From: Acrocarpospora macrocephala | Lineage (GTDB): Bacteria > Actinomycetota > Actinomycetes > Streptosporangiales > Streptosporangiaceae | Direction of reading: 5' to 3' | Length of the DNA stretch: 64,000 bases | Assembly: GCF_009687865.1 (NCBI RefSeq) | Contig: NZ_BLAE01000003.1 | Location: 206,639 to 270,638, forward strand | Part shown: positions 8,587 through 16,905 of the stretch, one piece after another | Layout of the letters: each line of letters begins with the position of its first letter | Position numbering within the stretch: position 1 is the first letter of the stretch | Notes under the pieces: model-generated | What the model was told of the DNA's origin: nothing | Seen by the model: only the letters and a program-made list of their open reading frames with translations | Database searches by the model: none | Program-made: the position numbers and the translations under genes

Positions 8587-9491
8587 CCTGCCCGCCCGTC
8601 GTCCTCGGCGATGTCGAGATCACCCGCGTCCAGGAGTACGCGGGTCCCAGCCCGGCCACGCCGTCGTTCCTCTTCCCCGACAGCGACCCCGGCTACTGGG
8701 ACGGCAACGCGAGCTGGCTCGACCCCGGCTTCTACGACGCGGCGAGCGGCACCCTGCGTTCGGTGCTGCACACCTGGCTCATCCGCAGCCAGGGGACGGT
8801 GATCCTCGTCGACACCGGTGCCGGCAACGGCAAGGAACGTCCGTACGCGCCTGTGTACGCGCATCACAACACCGCGTATCTGGAGAATCTCCGAGCGGCC
8901 GGAGTGACGCCGGAGGACGTCGACATCGTGATCAACACGCATCTGCACGTCGATCATGTCGGCTGGAACACCCGGCTGGCCGGGCGCGACTGGGTGCCCA
9001 CGTTCCCCAACGCCCGATACCTGATACCTGAGCCGGATTTCCTCTACTGGGATCCCATTCGTATGCCCCGGCCGCCCGGCGACGGCAACCAGAACGTCTT
9101 CGAGGACAGCGTCCTGCCGGTGCGCCGGGCCGGACTGATCGACCTGTGGAACGGCGAGCACCGCATCAACTCGGAACTCGTCCTGCAGGAGGCTCCGGGT
9201 CACACGCCGGGCTCCGCCGTCCTGCGGCTGGACTCGAAAGGGGCGGGCGCGCTCTTCGTGGGCGACATTCTCCACTCACCGGTGCAGATCATCTCTCCCG
9301 ACGTCAACAGCTGCTTCTGCGAGGACCCGGCCATGGCGCGAGCCACCCGCCGTCGGCTGCTCGCCGAGGCGGCGGACCGAGACCTGCTCGTCTTCCCCGG
9401 GCACTTCGGCGGCGGCTCGGCCTGCCGGGTGGATCACAGCGGTACCGACGCCTTTGTCATCCGCGACTGGGCCGACTTCGCCCGAATCTGA
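8580..9491 (+). CDS. Metallo-beta-lactamase-fold hydrolase
   Basis: This 303-residue enzyme has the complete dinuclear-metal motif HLHVDH (His121, His123, Asp125, His126), a third-site histidine in PGHTPGSA (His208), an aspartate in FVGDILHS (Asp229) and a late FPGHFGG histidine. The spacing and W-N after the motif resemble AHL-lactonase/pyridoxolactonase-like members, so a lactone or ester hydrolase role in the pathway is reasonable but unproven. The ATG at 8580 overlaps the end of the monooxygenase gene by 7 nt, so translation is probably coupled. Confidence 0.87.
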   Translation: MVTCPPVVLGDVEITRVQEYAGPSPATPSFLFPDSDPGYWDGNASWLDPGFYDAASGTLRSVLHTWLIRSQGTVILVDTGAGNGKERPYAPVYAHHNTAYLENLRAAGVTPEDVDIVINTHLHVDHVGWNTRLAGRDWVPTFPNARYLIPEPDFLYWDPIRMPRPPGDGNQNVFEDSVLPVRRAGLIDLWNGEHRINSELVLQEAPGHTPGSAVLRLDSKGAGALFVGDILHSPVQIISPDVNSCFCEDPAMARATRRRLLAEAADRDLLVFPGHFGGGSACRVDHSGTDAFVIRDWADFARI

Positions 9492-9517
9492 TCGTCAACT
9501 CTCCACCAGGAGCAACC

Positions 9518-9901
9518 ATGAACAAGGACCTCTACGACGCCGGGCTCGCCGTACGACGCCAGGTGCTCGGCGACGCCCACGTCGACGCCTCCCTCGCGGC
9601 GGCGACCGACTTCACCCGCGACATCCAGGAATACGTCACCCAGTACTGCTGGGGCGACCTGTGGAACCGGCCGGGACTCAGCCGGCAGGAACGCAGCCTC
9701 ATCAACCTGGCCATGATCACCGCGCTCAACCGCTCCCACGAGTTCAAGGCGCACGTGCGCGGCGCCCTCAACAACGGCGTGTCACGCGAGAAGATCAAGG
9801 AGGTGCTGATGCAGAGCGCCTTCTACTGCGGCGGACCGGCGGCGCTGGAGGCTTTCCGCCTGGCCGCGGAGGTCTTCGAGGCGATGGACGACGAGCGGTG
9901 A
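9518..9901 (+). CDS. Carboxymuconolactone decarboxylase family protein
   Basis: This 127-residue all-helical protein has the PcaC-like core: LSRQERSLINLAMITALNRSHEFKAHVRGALNNGV, then EIKEVLMQSAFYCGGPAALEAF-like helix near the C-terminus. True PcaC removes CO2 from gamma-carboxymuconolactone; many small members have other roles. It does not carry the CxxC of AhpD-type peroxidases. AGGAG lies 8 nt before ATG 9518. Its stop overlaps the next gene's GTG (GTGA). It is a candidate ring-fission product decarboxylase of this operon. Confidence 0.85.
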   Translation: MNKDLYDAGLAVRRQVLGDAHVDASLAAATDFTRDIQEYVTQYCWGDLWNRPGLSRQERSLINLAMITALNRSHEFKAHVRGALNNGVSREKIKEVLMQSAFYCGGPAALEAFRLAAEVFEAMDDER

Positions 9902-10785
9902 GCATTGACCGCGTTGGCTTCATCGGCCTCGGGAACATGGGAGCGCCGATGGCGGGGCACCTCGCTGACGGCGGCTACCGGCTGACGGTTATGGACGCGG
10001 CATCCGCCGCGGTGGACGCCTTCGTCGCCGGAAATCCGGTGGCGGAGGCGGCGGCCGGGCCCGAGGCGTTCGCGGTGGTTCAAGCCCTGATCCTCATGCT
10101 GCCGAACTCGGCGACCGTGGAGGAAGTGCTCGAGCGAGACGGGGTGGCCGACGCCCTCCCGCCCGGGTGTCTCGTCATCGACATGAGCTCCTCCGAACCG
10201 CTGCGTACCCGAGCACTCGCCGCACGCCTGCACGCCAGAGGTCTCTCCATGCTGGACGCGCCGGTGTCCGGCGGTGTCCGAGGCGCCAAGGCGGGGACGC
10301 TCTCCGCCCTCGTTGGCGGGCCCCAGGACGAATTGGCGCGGGCGACCCCGTTGCTGCGGGCCATGGCCCGCACCATCGTCCCCGTCGGCGAGATCGGATC
10401 GGGTCACGCGGCGAAGGCGCTGAACAACCTGGTCTCGGCGGCCACCATCTCGATCACCGTCGAGGCGCTGGCCCTGGGCGAGTCCTTCGGCATCTCGCCG
10501 GAAACGATGACGCACGTACTCAACAGCTCGTCGGGCCGGAGCAACACCAGCGAGAACAAGGTGTCCCAGTTCATGACGAGCGGCAGCTTCGACTCCGGTT
10601 TCTCGCTGCGGCTGATGTCCAAGGACGTGGACATCGCGGTCGATCTGGCGCGGGCGCTGAGCCGGCCCGCCGAGATCGCCGACGGGGTGGCACGCCAGTG
10701 GCGGCGCATCGCGGGCACCGCGCCACCGCAGACCGACCACACCGAGATGTACACGCTGCTGAGCGAGGCGGGGTCCACACGATGA
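9898..10785 (+). CDS. NAD(P)-dependent beta-hydroxyacid dehydrogenase
   Basis: This 295-residue 3-hydroxyisobutyrate/6-phosphogluconate dehydrogenase-type enzyme starts with GTG at 9898, overlapping the previous stop by 4 nt. It has the Rossmann motif GFIGLGNMGAPMAGHL at residues 6-21, the substrate loop DAPVSGGVRGAKAGTLSALVGG near residue 120-141 and the catalytic lysine in GHAAKALNNLVSA near residue 170. It oxidises a small beta-hydroxyacid or reduces tartronate-semialdehyde-like compounds. In this operon it probably processes an aliphatic fragment after ring cleavage, upstream of the aldehyde dehydrogenase. Confidence 0.88.
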   Translation: MSIDRVGFIGLGNMGAPMAGHLADGGYRLTVMDAASAAVDAFVAGNPVAEAAAGPEAFAVVQALILMLPNSATVEEVLERDGVADALPPGCLVIDMSSSEPLRTRALAARLHARGLSMLDAPVSGGVRGAKAGTLSALVGGPQDELARATPLLRAMARTIVPVGEIGSGHAAKALNNLVSAATISITVEALALGESFGISPETMTHVLNSSSGRSNTSENKVSQFMTSGSFDSGFSLRLMSKDVDIAVDLARALSRPAEIADGVARQWRRIAGTAPPQTDHTEMYTLLSEAGSTR

Positions 10786-12212
10786 GCGCACCGCTGCTGC
10801 ACTGGATCGACGGCAAGGCGGTGCCGTCCGCCGGTGGCGCCACGCGTGCCGGCACCAACCCGTCGACCGGCGGCCCGGGAGCCGAGGTGAGCCTGGGCAC
10901 CGCCGCCGACGTGGACCTCGCCGTACGAGCCGCGCACGGTGCCGCCAAAGGCTGGCGGCACACGAACTCGCTCGACCGCGGCCGCGTCCTCGCGGCCATC
11001 AGCCGCCGGCTGCTGGCCGACCTCGACGAACTCGCCGCGATGGAGAGCGCCGACACCGGCAAGCCCCTCGCCCTGTCGACGGCCGAGATCCGCGGCGCCG
11101 CCGAGTATTTCGAGTTCTACGCCGCCCTGGTCAACCTGCCGGTCGGTGAGGTCCTCGACATCCAGCCGAACCTGCACGTGTACACGCTGCGGGAACCGCT
11201 AGGCGTGGTGGGCGTGATCACCCCCTGGAACCTGCCGCTCAACCAGGCGGCCCGCGCCTGCGCACCCGCGCTGGCCGCCGGCAACACCATCGTGGCCAAA
11301 CCCGCGGAGTCGACCTCACGCACCACCGTCGCCCTGGCGCGGATCGGCAGTGAAGAGGGGCTGCCGCCGGGAGTGTTCAACGTGGTGCTCGGCCAGGGCA
11401 GCGAGGTGGGCACCGCGATCGTGCGGCACCCGCTGGTGCGCAAGGTCGCGTTCACGGGTTCGGTGCCGGTCGGGCAGGAGATCGGCCGTATCGCCGCCGA
11501 TCGCATTCTCCCGCTGACCCTGGAACTCGGCGGCAAGTCGGCGAACATCGTCTTCGCCGACGCCGACCTGGAGTTCGCCGCGTCCGAGGCGGTACGGGCG
11601 TTCACCACCAACGCCGGTCAAGTCTGCTCCTCGGGCACACGCCTGCTCGTCCAGCGCGAGATCCAGGAGCGGTTCACCGCGGCCGTGGTGGCCGCTACCA
11701 GGAAGCTGCGCCCAGGCCACGAGGTGGGCCCAATGATCACCCGCGGACAGTGGGAGACCGTGCAGAGGTACTTCCGGATCGCGGCCGAGGAGGGCGCCGT
11801 CGCGGAGGTCGGCGGCGGGGTGCCCCTCGACTCCGAGCTCGCCGCAGGGTTCTACGTCGAGCCCACCGTCTACTCCGGCGTGACCAACGACATGCGCATC
11901 GCCCGCGAGGAGATCTTCGGCCCGGTCGTCGTCATCATCCCGTTCGAGACGGAGGACGAGGCGGTCGCCCTGGCCAACGATTCGGACTTCGGTCTCGTGG
12001 GCGGCGTGTTCACCTCGGACATGTCCCGGGCCATCCGGGTGGCGGAGTCGATCGAAGCCGGACAGGTGTACATCAACTCGTGGTCGACCCAGTCGGTGCA
12101 GATGCCTTTCGGCGGCCACAAGCACAGCGGCTACGGGCGTGAGAAGGGCATCGAAGCCCTCAACCACTACTCCCACATCAAGAGCATCAGCATGCGCCTG
12201 ACGGGCCGATAG
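10782..12212 (+). CDS. NAD(P)-dependent aldehyde dehydrogenase
   Basis: This 476-residue ALDH superfamily enzyme is full length. The oxyanion asparagine is in TPWNLP (Asn150), the general base Glu248 in LELGGKSAN, the nucleophile Cys282 in NAGQVCSSGTR, and the C-terminal motif FGGHKHSGYGREKG is intact. It oxidises an aldehyde to an acid with NAD(P). The ATG at 10782 overlaps the preceding TGA (ATGA). It is the last complete enzyme of the operon; a second ALDH gene follows 44 bp later but is broken. Confidence 0.92.
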   Translation: MSAPLLHWIDGKAVPSAGGATRAGTNPSTGGPGAEVSLGTAADVDLAVRAAHGAAKGWRHTNSLDRGRVLAAISRRLLADLDELAAMESADTGKPLALSTAEIRGAAEYFEFYAALVNLPVGEVLDIQPNLHVYTLREPLGVVGVITPWNLPLNQAARACAPALAAGNTIVAKPAESTSRTTVALARIGSEEGLPPGVFNVVLGQGSEVGTAIVRHPLVRKVAFTGSVPVGQEIGRIAADRILPLTLELGGKSANIVFADADLEFAASEAVRAFTTNAGQVCSSGTRLLVQREIQERFTAAVVAATRKLRPGHEVGPMITRGQWETVQRYFRIAAEEGAVAEVGGGVPLDSELAAGFYVEPTVYSGVTNDMRIAREEIFGPVVVIIPFETEDEAVALANDSDFGLVGGVFTSDMSRAIRVAESIEAGQVYINSWSTQSVQMPFGGHKHSGYGREKGIEALNHYSHIKSISMRLTGR

Positions 12213-12256
12213 GCCCGCGGTCCCCCCATCCGGCGCTCCATGAGGAAGGCACAGAC

Positions 12257-12979
12257 ATGACCGACGGGCAGTTCGCCCCCACCGTTCACGACGACATCGA
12301 GCTGGCGCGGAAGATGCTCATCGGCGGCGAATGGGTCGGCGCGATCAGTGGCAAGACATTCCCGGTGTACGACCCGGCCGACGGGCGGGTGATCGTCGAG
12401 GTGCCGGCCGGTGACGCGGCGGACGTCGATCGCGCGGTGGCGGCGGCACGCGCCGCGTTCGCGCCGGGCGGGCCGTGGCGCTCGATGACACCGCAGGCAC
12501 GAGGGAAGCTGATCTGGAAGCTGGCCGACCTCGTTGAGCAGAACGCCGAACGGCTGTCGATGCTCGACTCGATCGACAGCGGCAAGCCGATCAACGAGAT
12601 GAGATTCTTCGACGTCCCGTTCTCGGTCGACGTCCTGCGCTACTACGCCGGCTGGCCAACGAAGATCACGGGTGACACCATCCCCATCTCCTACCCGGCC
12701 GCTTCCGGTGGCCGCTTCCACGCGTACACGCTCAAAGAACCTGTCGGTGTCGTCGGCGCGATCGTGCCCTGGAACCTGCCCTTGCTCATGGCGATCAAGA
12801 AGCTGGCGCCGGCCCTGGCGACCGGCTGCACCGTCGTCATCAAGCCCGCCAAGCAGACGCCGATCTCCATCGCGCTGCTGGCCTGGCGATGCGAGGGGTC
12901 GTTCACATTGAACATCGCCGTTATAGGCTCGAACATCACGGGCCTGAAGCGGACGAGGATCCGGCCGCCTACCGCATAG
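12257..12979 (+). pseudogene. 5' fragment of a second aldehyde dehydrogenase
   Basis: The open frame is 240 codons, but only about the first 210 are aldehyde dehydrogenase: LIGGEWV near residue 21, VVGAIVPWNLPL near residue 165-178, and IKPAKQTPISIALLA near residue 195-209. Homologues run on for another 280 residues with the catalytic Glu and Cys. Here the similarity stops at about base 12,885 and the frame continues into unrelated sequence to a stop at 12,979. Both catalytic residues are missing, so the product cannot be active. The break coincides with the start of a mobile-element scar region. It has a good ribosome site (GAGGAAG) and may still be translated. Confidence 0.85.
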
Positions 12980-13883
12980 GTGACCGAATTATTCCCATCG
13001 ATATCCCAGAACACGGTGAGCACTCGTCGAGAATTCTGACTCAGCGCGATTATCTGGGCGGTCAAGGAGAATCCGGATGCCGTTAGTTCGAGGATCTCCG
13101 TCCAGCCGTTACGGGAGGCGCGACGATCGCGGCATGCCCTTCCTCATCGTCATCCGTTGGGACCGCCCGAAGCGGGGATACTAAGGTCGTCACGTCTATG
13201 TCATCGCACCAGGTAAGACAGAATGGCCAGGGAAGGTCAGTGGCGAAGTCCACGGAAACTCTCGTTCTCGTCCGACAAGTTTAGAGGAGCCTGCGTGGGA
13301 GCCGGACTGCGGCTCCCACGCAGGCGTTTGCATTAGGCAGGCCCTCGCCTTGTGCACGCTCAGTCGAGGGGAGGTGTCGCAGCCGACCACCGGCGGTTCG
13401 TCGCCGTGTAATTCCATTGTGTCATCGGCGAGGTAGCTAGATATCTCAACATGGGGACGAATCTTGCAGTAATCCCTTTTTGTGGAGTCTACCTCGGCGG
13501 AATGGAGCACAAACAGCGCGGTAGGATTACTCGTCCAGGAGGAGAGGGGTGTCTGTACGGCTGGTATCTGTCTTTGCCGTGCAGCCCGCCCCCTCCCATT
13601 TGACGAACGTTCGCAGCCTGACATGCGCGGGAGCATTGACACTCGTCAGTCCGGTGATCTTTGTTTGGACTTCGATTGGCCGAGGCTTGACCGGTGCAGT
13701 GACCGTTCGGAAAGATCGAGGCCCCTCGAGGCCGCTTTCCAGTGTGTTCTCGTGGTCGTCGGGTGAATCTAACTTGGTACGGGAGGCCCTTAGCGATCAT
13801 GGTGATGCCCATACCGCGCCCATGAGCAACCACCGAGCAACCACTTGTGATTTCACCTCGGCGCGGAGGCCCCAAACCGGGAG
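12886..13883. other. Gene-poor junction region after the broken ALDH
   Basis: About 1 kb has no convincing gene on either strand. Open frames here lack family motifs and plausible ribosome sites. On the minus strand, codons from 13,065 down to about 12,886 (starting TAQIIALSQNSRR) look somewhat protein-like and could be the 5' end of a gene cut at the same junction, but this is weak. A strong hairpin lies at 13,289-13,325 and two copies of GAGCAACC spaced 11 bp lie at 13,824-13,842. Confidence 0.5.
13289..13325. terminator. Strong 16-bp hairpin, likely terminator
   Basis: A perfect 16-bp inverted repeat (arms 13,289-13,304 and 13,310-13,325, starting GCCTGCGTGGGAGCCG) encloses a 5-nt loop and is followed by GTTTG. 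No gene ends immediately next to it on the plus strand, so it is probably an orphan terminator left after the rearrangement. Confidence 0.6.
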
Positions 13884-13952
13884 GAATCGCCGGTCAAATG
13901 GGGTCAAAGGTGGTGGGGTGCCAGGGATTCGAACCCTGAACCTACGGATTAA
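13884..13952 (-). repeat. tRNA-Lys 3'-half remnant, attachment-site copy 1
   Basis: Read on the minus strand, this is TTAATCC from the anticodon loop/stem, the whole T-arm with CAGGGTTCGAATCCCTG, the acceptor 3' strand and CCA, then a conserved stretch ending GACC. There is no D-arm or 5' acceptor strand, so it is not a functional tRNA. It matches copy 2 at 15,423-15,491 in 67 of 69 positions and in the same orientation. This is the expected footprint of an element that integrated at the 3' end of a tRNA-Lys gene. Confidence 0.75.
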
Positions 13953-13974
13953 GCGCGCCCTTGACCCTGAATTT

Positions 13975-14405
13975 CTACGCCGAACGTTCCTCCCACGGAT
14001 TCTCCATGCGGGCACCTGTTCGGGCCAGATGTTTGGTGTTGCGGGTGGCCAGCGTCCAGTTGTTGGCCACGGCGGTCGCGCCGATCAGGGCGTCGGGCGG
14101 GTCGATGCTTGTCCCGGCGCTCTTGAGCGTCTTATGGATGGCCAGGTACGCCCCTGCCTCCCGCTCGCCGATCAGGGCGATCCGGCCCTGATAGTCGATC
14201 CGGATCTGGGCCAGCGCCTGGCCGTACCGCGCCTTGCGCTGAGGATCAGCGACGGCTGCGACACCTGCTTCGATCTCGGCGACGGTGAGGACGCTCAGGT
14301 AAAGATTCGGCGTGGGGATCGCTCCGAACAGGCGATGACGTTCGGATCAGGTTTCGGCCTGGTCGTGAGCTCGGCTACCACGTTGGTGTCGAGGAGGTAG
14401 ATCAC
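13975..14405 (-). pseudogene. PIN-domain (VapC-type) toxin with a 1-base frameshift
   Basis: Read on the minus strand from GTG 14,405, the frame gives IYLLDTNVVAEL, the PIN motif with the first acidic residue, and then stops early. Skipping to the next frame at about 14,329 gives a perfect continuation: IPTPNLYLSVLTVAEIEAG, then IDPPDALIGATAVANNWTL, TRNTKHL and NPWEE up to a TAG at 13,975. The total length is 431 nt, one short of 144 codons. Restoring one G in TG(G)TTC gives a complete 143-residue FitB/VapC-like RNase, so this is a 1-base deletion (or a sequencing error). The GTG overlaps the antitoxin stop by 4 nt. Confidence 0.85.
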
Positions 14406-14674
14406 TCGCTCTCCGGTCGCTCATCGTAGGAGCGGCCCCCGAAATCCAGGTCCTCGAACGGAGCCGAGAGGAGGAACTCCTCGAAGCCGTCGTTGGCGAG
14501 CGTGGCCCAGCGGGTGAGCATCGATTCCAGCTCGGAAATGTCGGTCTCGGCGAGTTCGGCGTCGAAGTGGACGAGCTGGTCGCCGGGCAAGGACGCGCGG
14601 ATCTCTCGGATCGTCCGCAACGGGTGCGCGTCATCCGAACGAACAGGAGGCGACATGCCGTACGTTGCGCTCAT
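14402..14674 (-). CDS. Antitoxin partner of the PIN toxin
   Basis: This 90-residue acidic protein is encoded just upstream of, and overlapping (GTGA), the PIN toxin gene. The ATG at 14,674 is preceded by AGGAAGGAG; a GTG at 14,680 sits too close to that site. The sequence has a short basic/proline N-terminus, a helix RTIREIRASLPGDQ and an acidic C-terminal half with WATLANDGFEEFL. It resembles small actinobacterial proteins (DUF6247-like) that accompany PIN toxins; the family name is from memory. With the toxin frameshifted, this antitoxin may be an orphan. Confidence 0.7.
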   Translation of the reverse strand: MSATYGMSPPVRSDDAHPLRTIREIRASLPGDQLVHFDAELAETDISELESMLTRWATLANDGFEEFLLSAPFEDLDFGGRSYDERPESE

Positions 14675-14848
14675 CGTCACTCCTTCCTCTCACCTGGAGT
14701 TTACGCGTCCATGTTCGTGTGAGGCTTCGAGAACACGAATCATCTCCGGCGTCGAATCCCTTTGGTGTGGATCGGGTGCCCAGGGCGTTGAGCGGCTGGT
14801 CCGGGGGCGTCTGGGGTCATCTTTTGTGATCTTGTCCACAGTGTACGC

Positions 14849-15416
14849 CGTCGCCTCAAGCAGTACATCCTGGCCGTCATCGAGCACGTAAGCAGACGCG
14901 TCCGCGTACTCGGCACCACCGCGCACCCGACCGCGTGCTGGGTCGTACAAGTCGTCAAGAACCTGATGATGGATCTGGAGGACGCCGGCTGCCGGGTCCG
15001 CTGTCTGATCCGCGAGCGGGATGGGAAGTTCCCGGCGCTCATGGACGAGATCCTCGCCGAGGTCGGCATCCAGGACCGTGCTCACCCGAATCCGGATGCC
15101 ACGAATGAACGCGATCATGGAACGGTGGGTTCAGTCCTGCCGTCGCGAGCTTCTCGACCGCTGCCTGCTCTGGAACGAACGCCACCTGCGGCAAGCCCTC
15201 CGCGAGTACGAACAGTTTTACAACCGGCGCCGAGCCCATCAAACACTGGCCGAGGCCGCCCTGCTGCGCACAGTCCCGGATCCGATCACTGATCCAGAGC
15301 GCATCGCCGACTTGAACATACGCCGGCGAGCCCGGCTCGGCGGAGTCCTCCACGAATACTCACATACCGTTCGAACTGCATGGATGGCATTTTCGGCAGG
15401 CGCAGAGTACCTATAG
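14849..15416 (+). pseudogene. Transposase remnant, rve/integrase-core C-terminal half
   Basis: From 14,849 the frame reads RRLKQYILAVIEHVSRRV, then MMDLEDAGCRVRCLIRERDGKFPAL, which is the DDE integrase core around the second Asp. Near 15,076 the reading shifts by one base and continues as RMPRMNAIMERWVQSCRRELLDR and HLRQALREYEQFYNRRRAHQ, the region with the catalytic Glu, and ends at TAG 15,416. The N-terminal helix-turn-helix half is missing. It is related to the family of the fragment at 21,554. The ancestral stop appears mutated, so the frame reads about 15 codons beyond the homologous LHEY ending. Confidence 0.8.
15343..15407 (+). repeat. IS right-end segment, copy A
   Basis: GGAGTCCTCCACGA..TAC followed by GAACTGCATGGATG and TTTCGGCAGGC is shared with 22,349-22,412. 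It covers the last transposase codons (GVLHEY) and a short downstream stretch. This suggests both loci once carried the same or sister insertion sequences. Confidence 0.6.
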
Positions 15417-15422
15417 TGGGAC

Positions 15423-15491
15423 GAATCGCAGGTCAAATGGGGTCAAAGGTGGTGGGGCGCCAGGGATTCGAACCCTGAACCTACGGATTAA
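15423..15491 (-). repeat. tRNA-Lys 3'-half remnant, attachment-site copy 2
   Basis: This matches copy 1 (13,884-13,952) at 67/69 positions. On the minus strand it begins CTTTTAATCCGTAGG, so the TTT anticodon of tRNA-Lys is still visible, but the 5' side of the anticodon stem does not pair. The tRNA sequence therefore starts inside the anticodon loop, a classic tyrosine-integrase crossover site. A pair of TGAGCAACC repeats 11 bp apart follows at 15,612-15,631, like those beside copy 1. Confidence 0.75.
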
Positions 15492-15771
15492 AAGTACAAT
15501 TTTTTGTGCCGCGCTATATCGCGGTCTATCCATTTCTATCATTCCGTCTGAATTTGCTGCTGTCGAAATGCCCGATGATGGTGCACGACGTTGTCCCGTA
15601 TCGCATGCCCATGAGCAACCGCTGAGCAACCATCAGCCACCCACGCCCGGCTTTACTGAAACGGGATTGTACACCTGTCGGTAAGGCGTGACTTACGATA
15701 TCCATGAGAATCTGATCGGCTAACCGGCATATCCTAGACGTCCGAAGGGTCCGACGGCGCTCGCGCGTTGA

Positions 15772-16905
15772 TCAAATCAGCCGGTGGGTGGCATCGTCGG
15801 CTTCAGCCCTGAGCCAGTCAAGGAATGCTTCGATCTCATCTTCCAACTCCTGCTTGTCGTTGTCTGGATCGTCATCGTCAACGAGATCGTCGAGGCTGTA
15901 TTCGCGGTAGATCAAGCAGCACGCGCGTATTCCTGTGAGCAGGTCTTCGAGAAGGTTTGCCGCCGGGCGTGTCGGATCGAGCGTGGTGATTCGCAGGCCG
16001 AGGGAGTCAGGGCTCAGACGGGGGTCGCGATCCTTCCAGGTTTCGATCAGTTCCTCGGTGGCCGTGATGCGCTGCTTCAAAGTTGCGAGGCTGCTGGTCT
16101 CGCCTTCGGCGACGCGGAGAGCTTCGCGGATGAGCGTCATCGCGGCTTGGCGCGGTGGGGCGCCTAGTTCCATTAGCTTCAAGATCTGTGAAAGAGTCCC
16201 CTGTGGCAGGGCCTCGATGTCGTCGGCCTTGGCCACAATTTGTGTCGGGGCGAGCCCAGTGTGTTCGCTTGTGATGTCGGCGGCCGCCTGCAGCCAATGC
16301 GCGGCGGCGATGGCCGCCGCAGCGGGATCCAACTCGGTGAACAGACGGTCGGAGCCGAAGGGATTCTTGCGGAGAAGGACGTTGGCCTGGGCCACCTGGA
16401 CGGGGGAGGCATCTTCTCGGCTCAGTATCACGGCCTGACGCGCCCGGCCTGACAGGTCCCCCAGTTCGGCTCGCTCGGCAGCGGCAAGTTCTGCGGTCAC
16501 GTCCGTGACGACCTCGGCGGTGAGCTTGTCGTCGTTGATGGTGTGCAGTGCCCGGCCAACTCGGTGGGCGCACTCTTCCACGTGGATGTAGGACTGGATG
16601 ATCGAGTTTTGGGTGGACAGATTCGGGCTGCTCAAAGCCGGAAGGACCGTTGCGAAGGCATCGCGCTCGCCTTGCCGGCGCCAGCCCTCGGAGTTGACGT
16701 CGAGAGTGTCGGCTGCGCTGGCGGGGTGGGTGTAACAGCGCCAGCAGGCAAGCGAAAGTTCAGACAACGCCTTCGCCAGGCGCAGAGCATGGTCCGCTGG
16801 GATGTCGGTAGATAGCTGCGCGACCGTGATGGCCGTGTCCCCGATGCCGGCGCTCCAGGTGGCGATGAGTGCGTTGCGGGATTGATCGATGGCGTACCGG
16901 GTCAT
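15772..16905 (-). CDS. Hypothetical protein, helical, acidic C-terminus
   Basis: This 377-residue protein is not recognised. It is predicted soluble, with no signal or membrane segment. It is rich in Ala/Leu/Glu helices and has an acidic stretch DDLVDDDDPDNDKQELEDEIEAF near residue 338-360. A central part (ATEELIETWKDRDPRLSPDS) resembles nothing I can name. The ATG at 16,905 has GGGGG about 8 nt upstream. Codon usage is less GC-biased than the operons to the left, and it lies directly beside the attachment-site scar, so it may be cargo of a past integrative element. That link is inference. Confidence 0.6.
   Translation of the reverse strand: MTRYAIDQSRNALIATWSAGIGDTAITVAQLSTDIPADHALRLAKALSELSLACWRCYTHPASAADTLDVNSEGWRRQGERDAFATVLPALSSPNLSTQNSIIQSYIHVEECAHRVGRALHTINDDKLTAEVVTDVTAELAAAERAELGDLSGRARQAVILSREDASPVQVAQANVLLRKNPFGSDRLFTELDPAAAAIAAAHWLQAAADITSEHTGLAPTQIVAKADDIEALPQGTLSQILKLMELGAPPRQAAMTLIREALRVAEGETSSLATLKQRITATEELIETWKDRDPRLSPDSLGLRITTLDPTRPAANLLEDLLTGIRACCLIYREYSLDDLVDDDDPDNDKQELEDEIEAFLDWLRAEADDATHRLI

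Noticed and set aside
13196-13766. Open frames of 148 codons (minus) and 94 codons (plus) in the junction region
   Set aside because: Composition is atypical for proteins, ribosome sites are absent and they overlap each other and a terminator hairpin; no motif supports them.
13884-15491. Two tRNA genes
   Set aside because: Each copy has only the anticodon loop, T-arm and acceptor 3' strand; no D-arm or 5' acceptor strand is present on either side, so they are attachment-site remnants.
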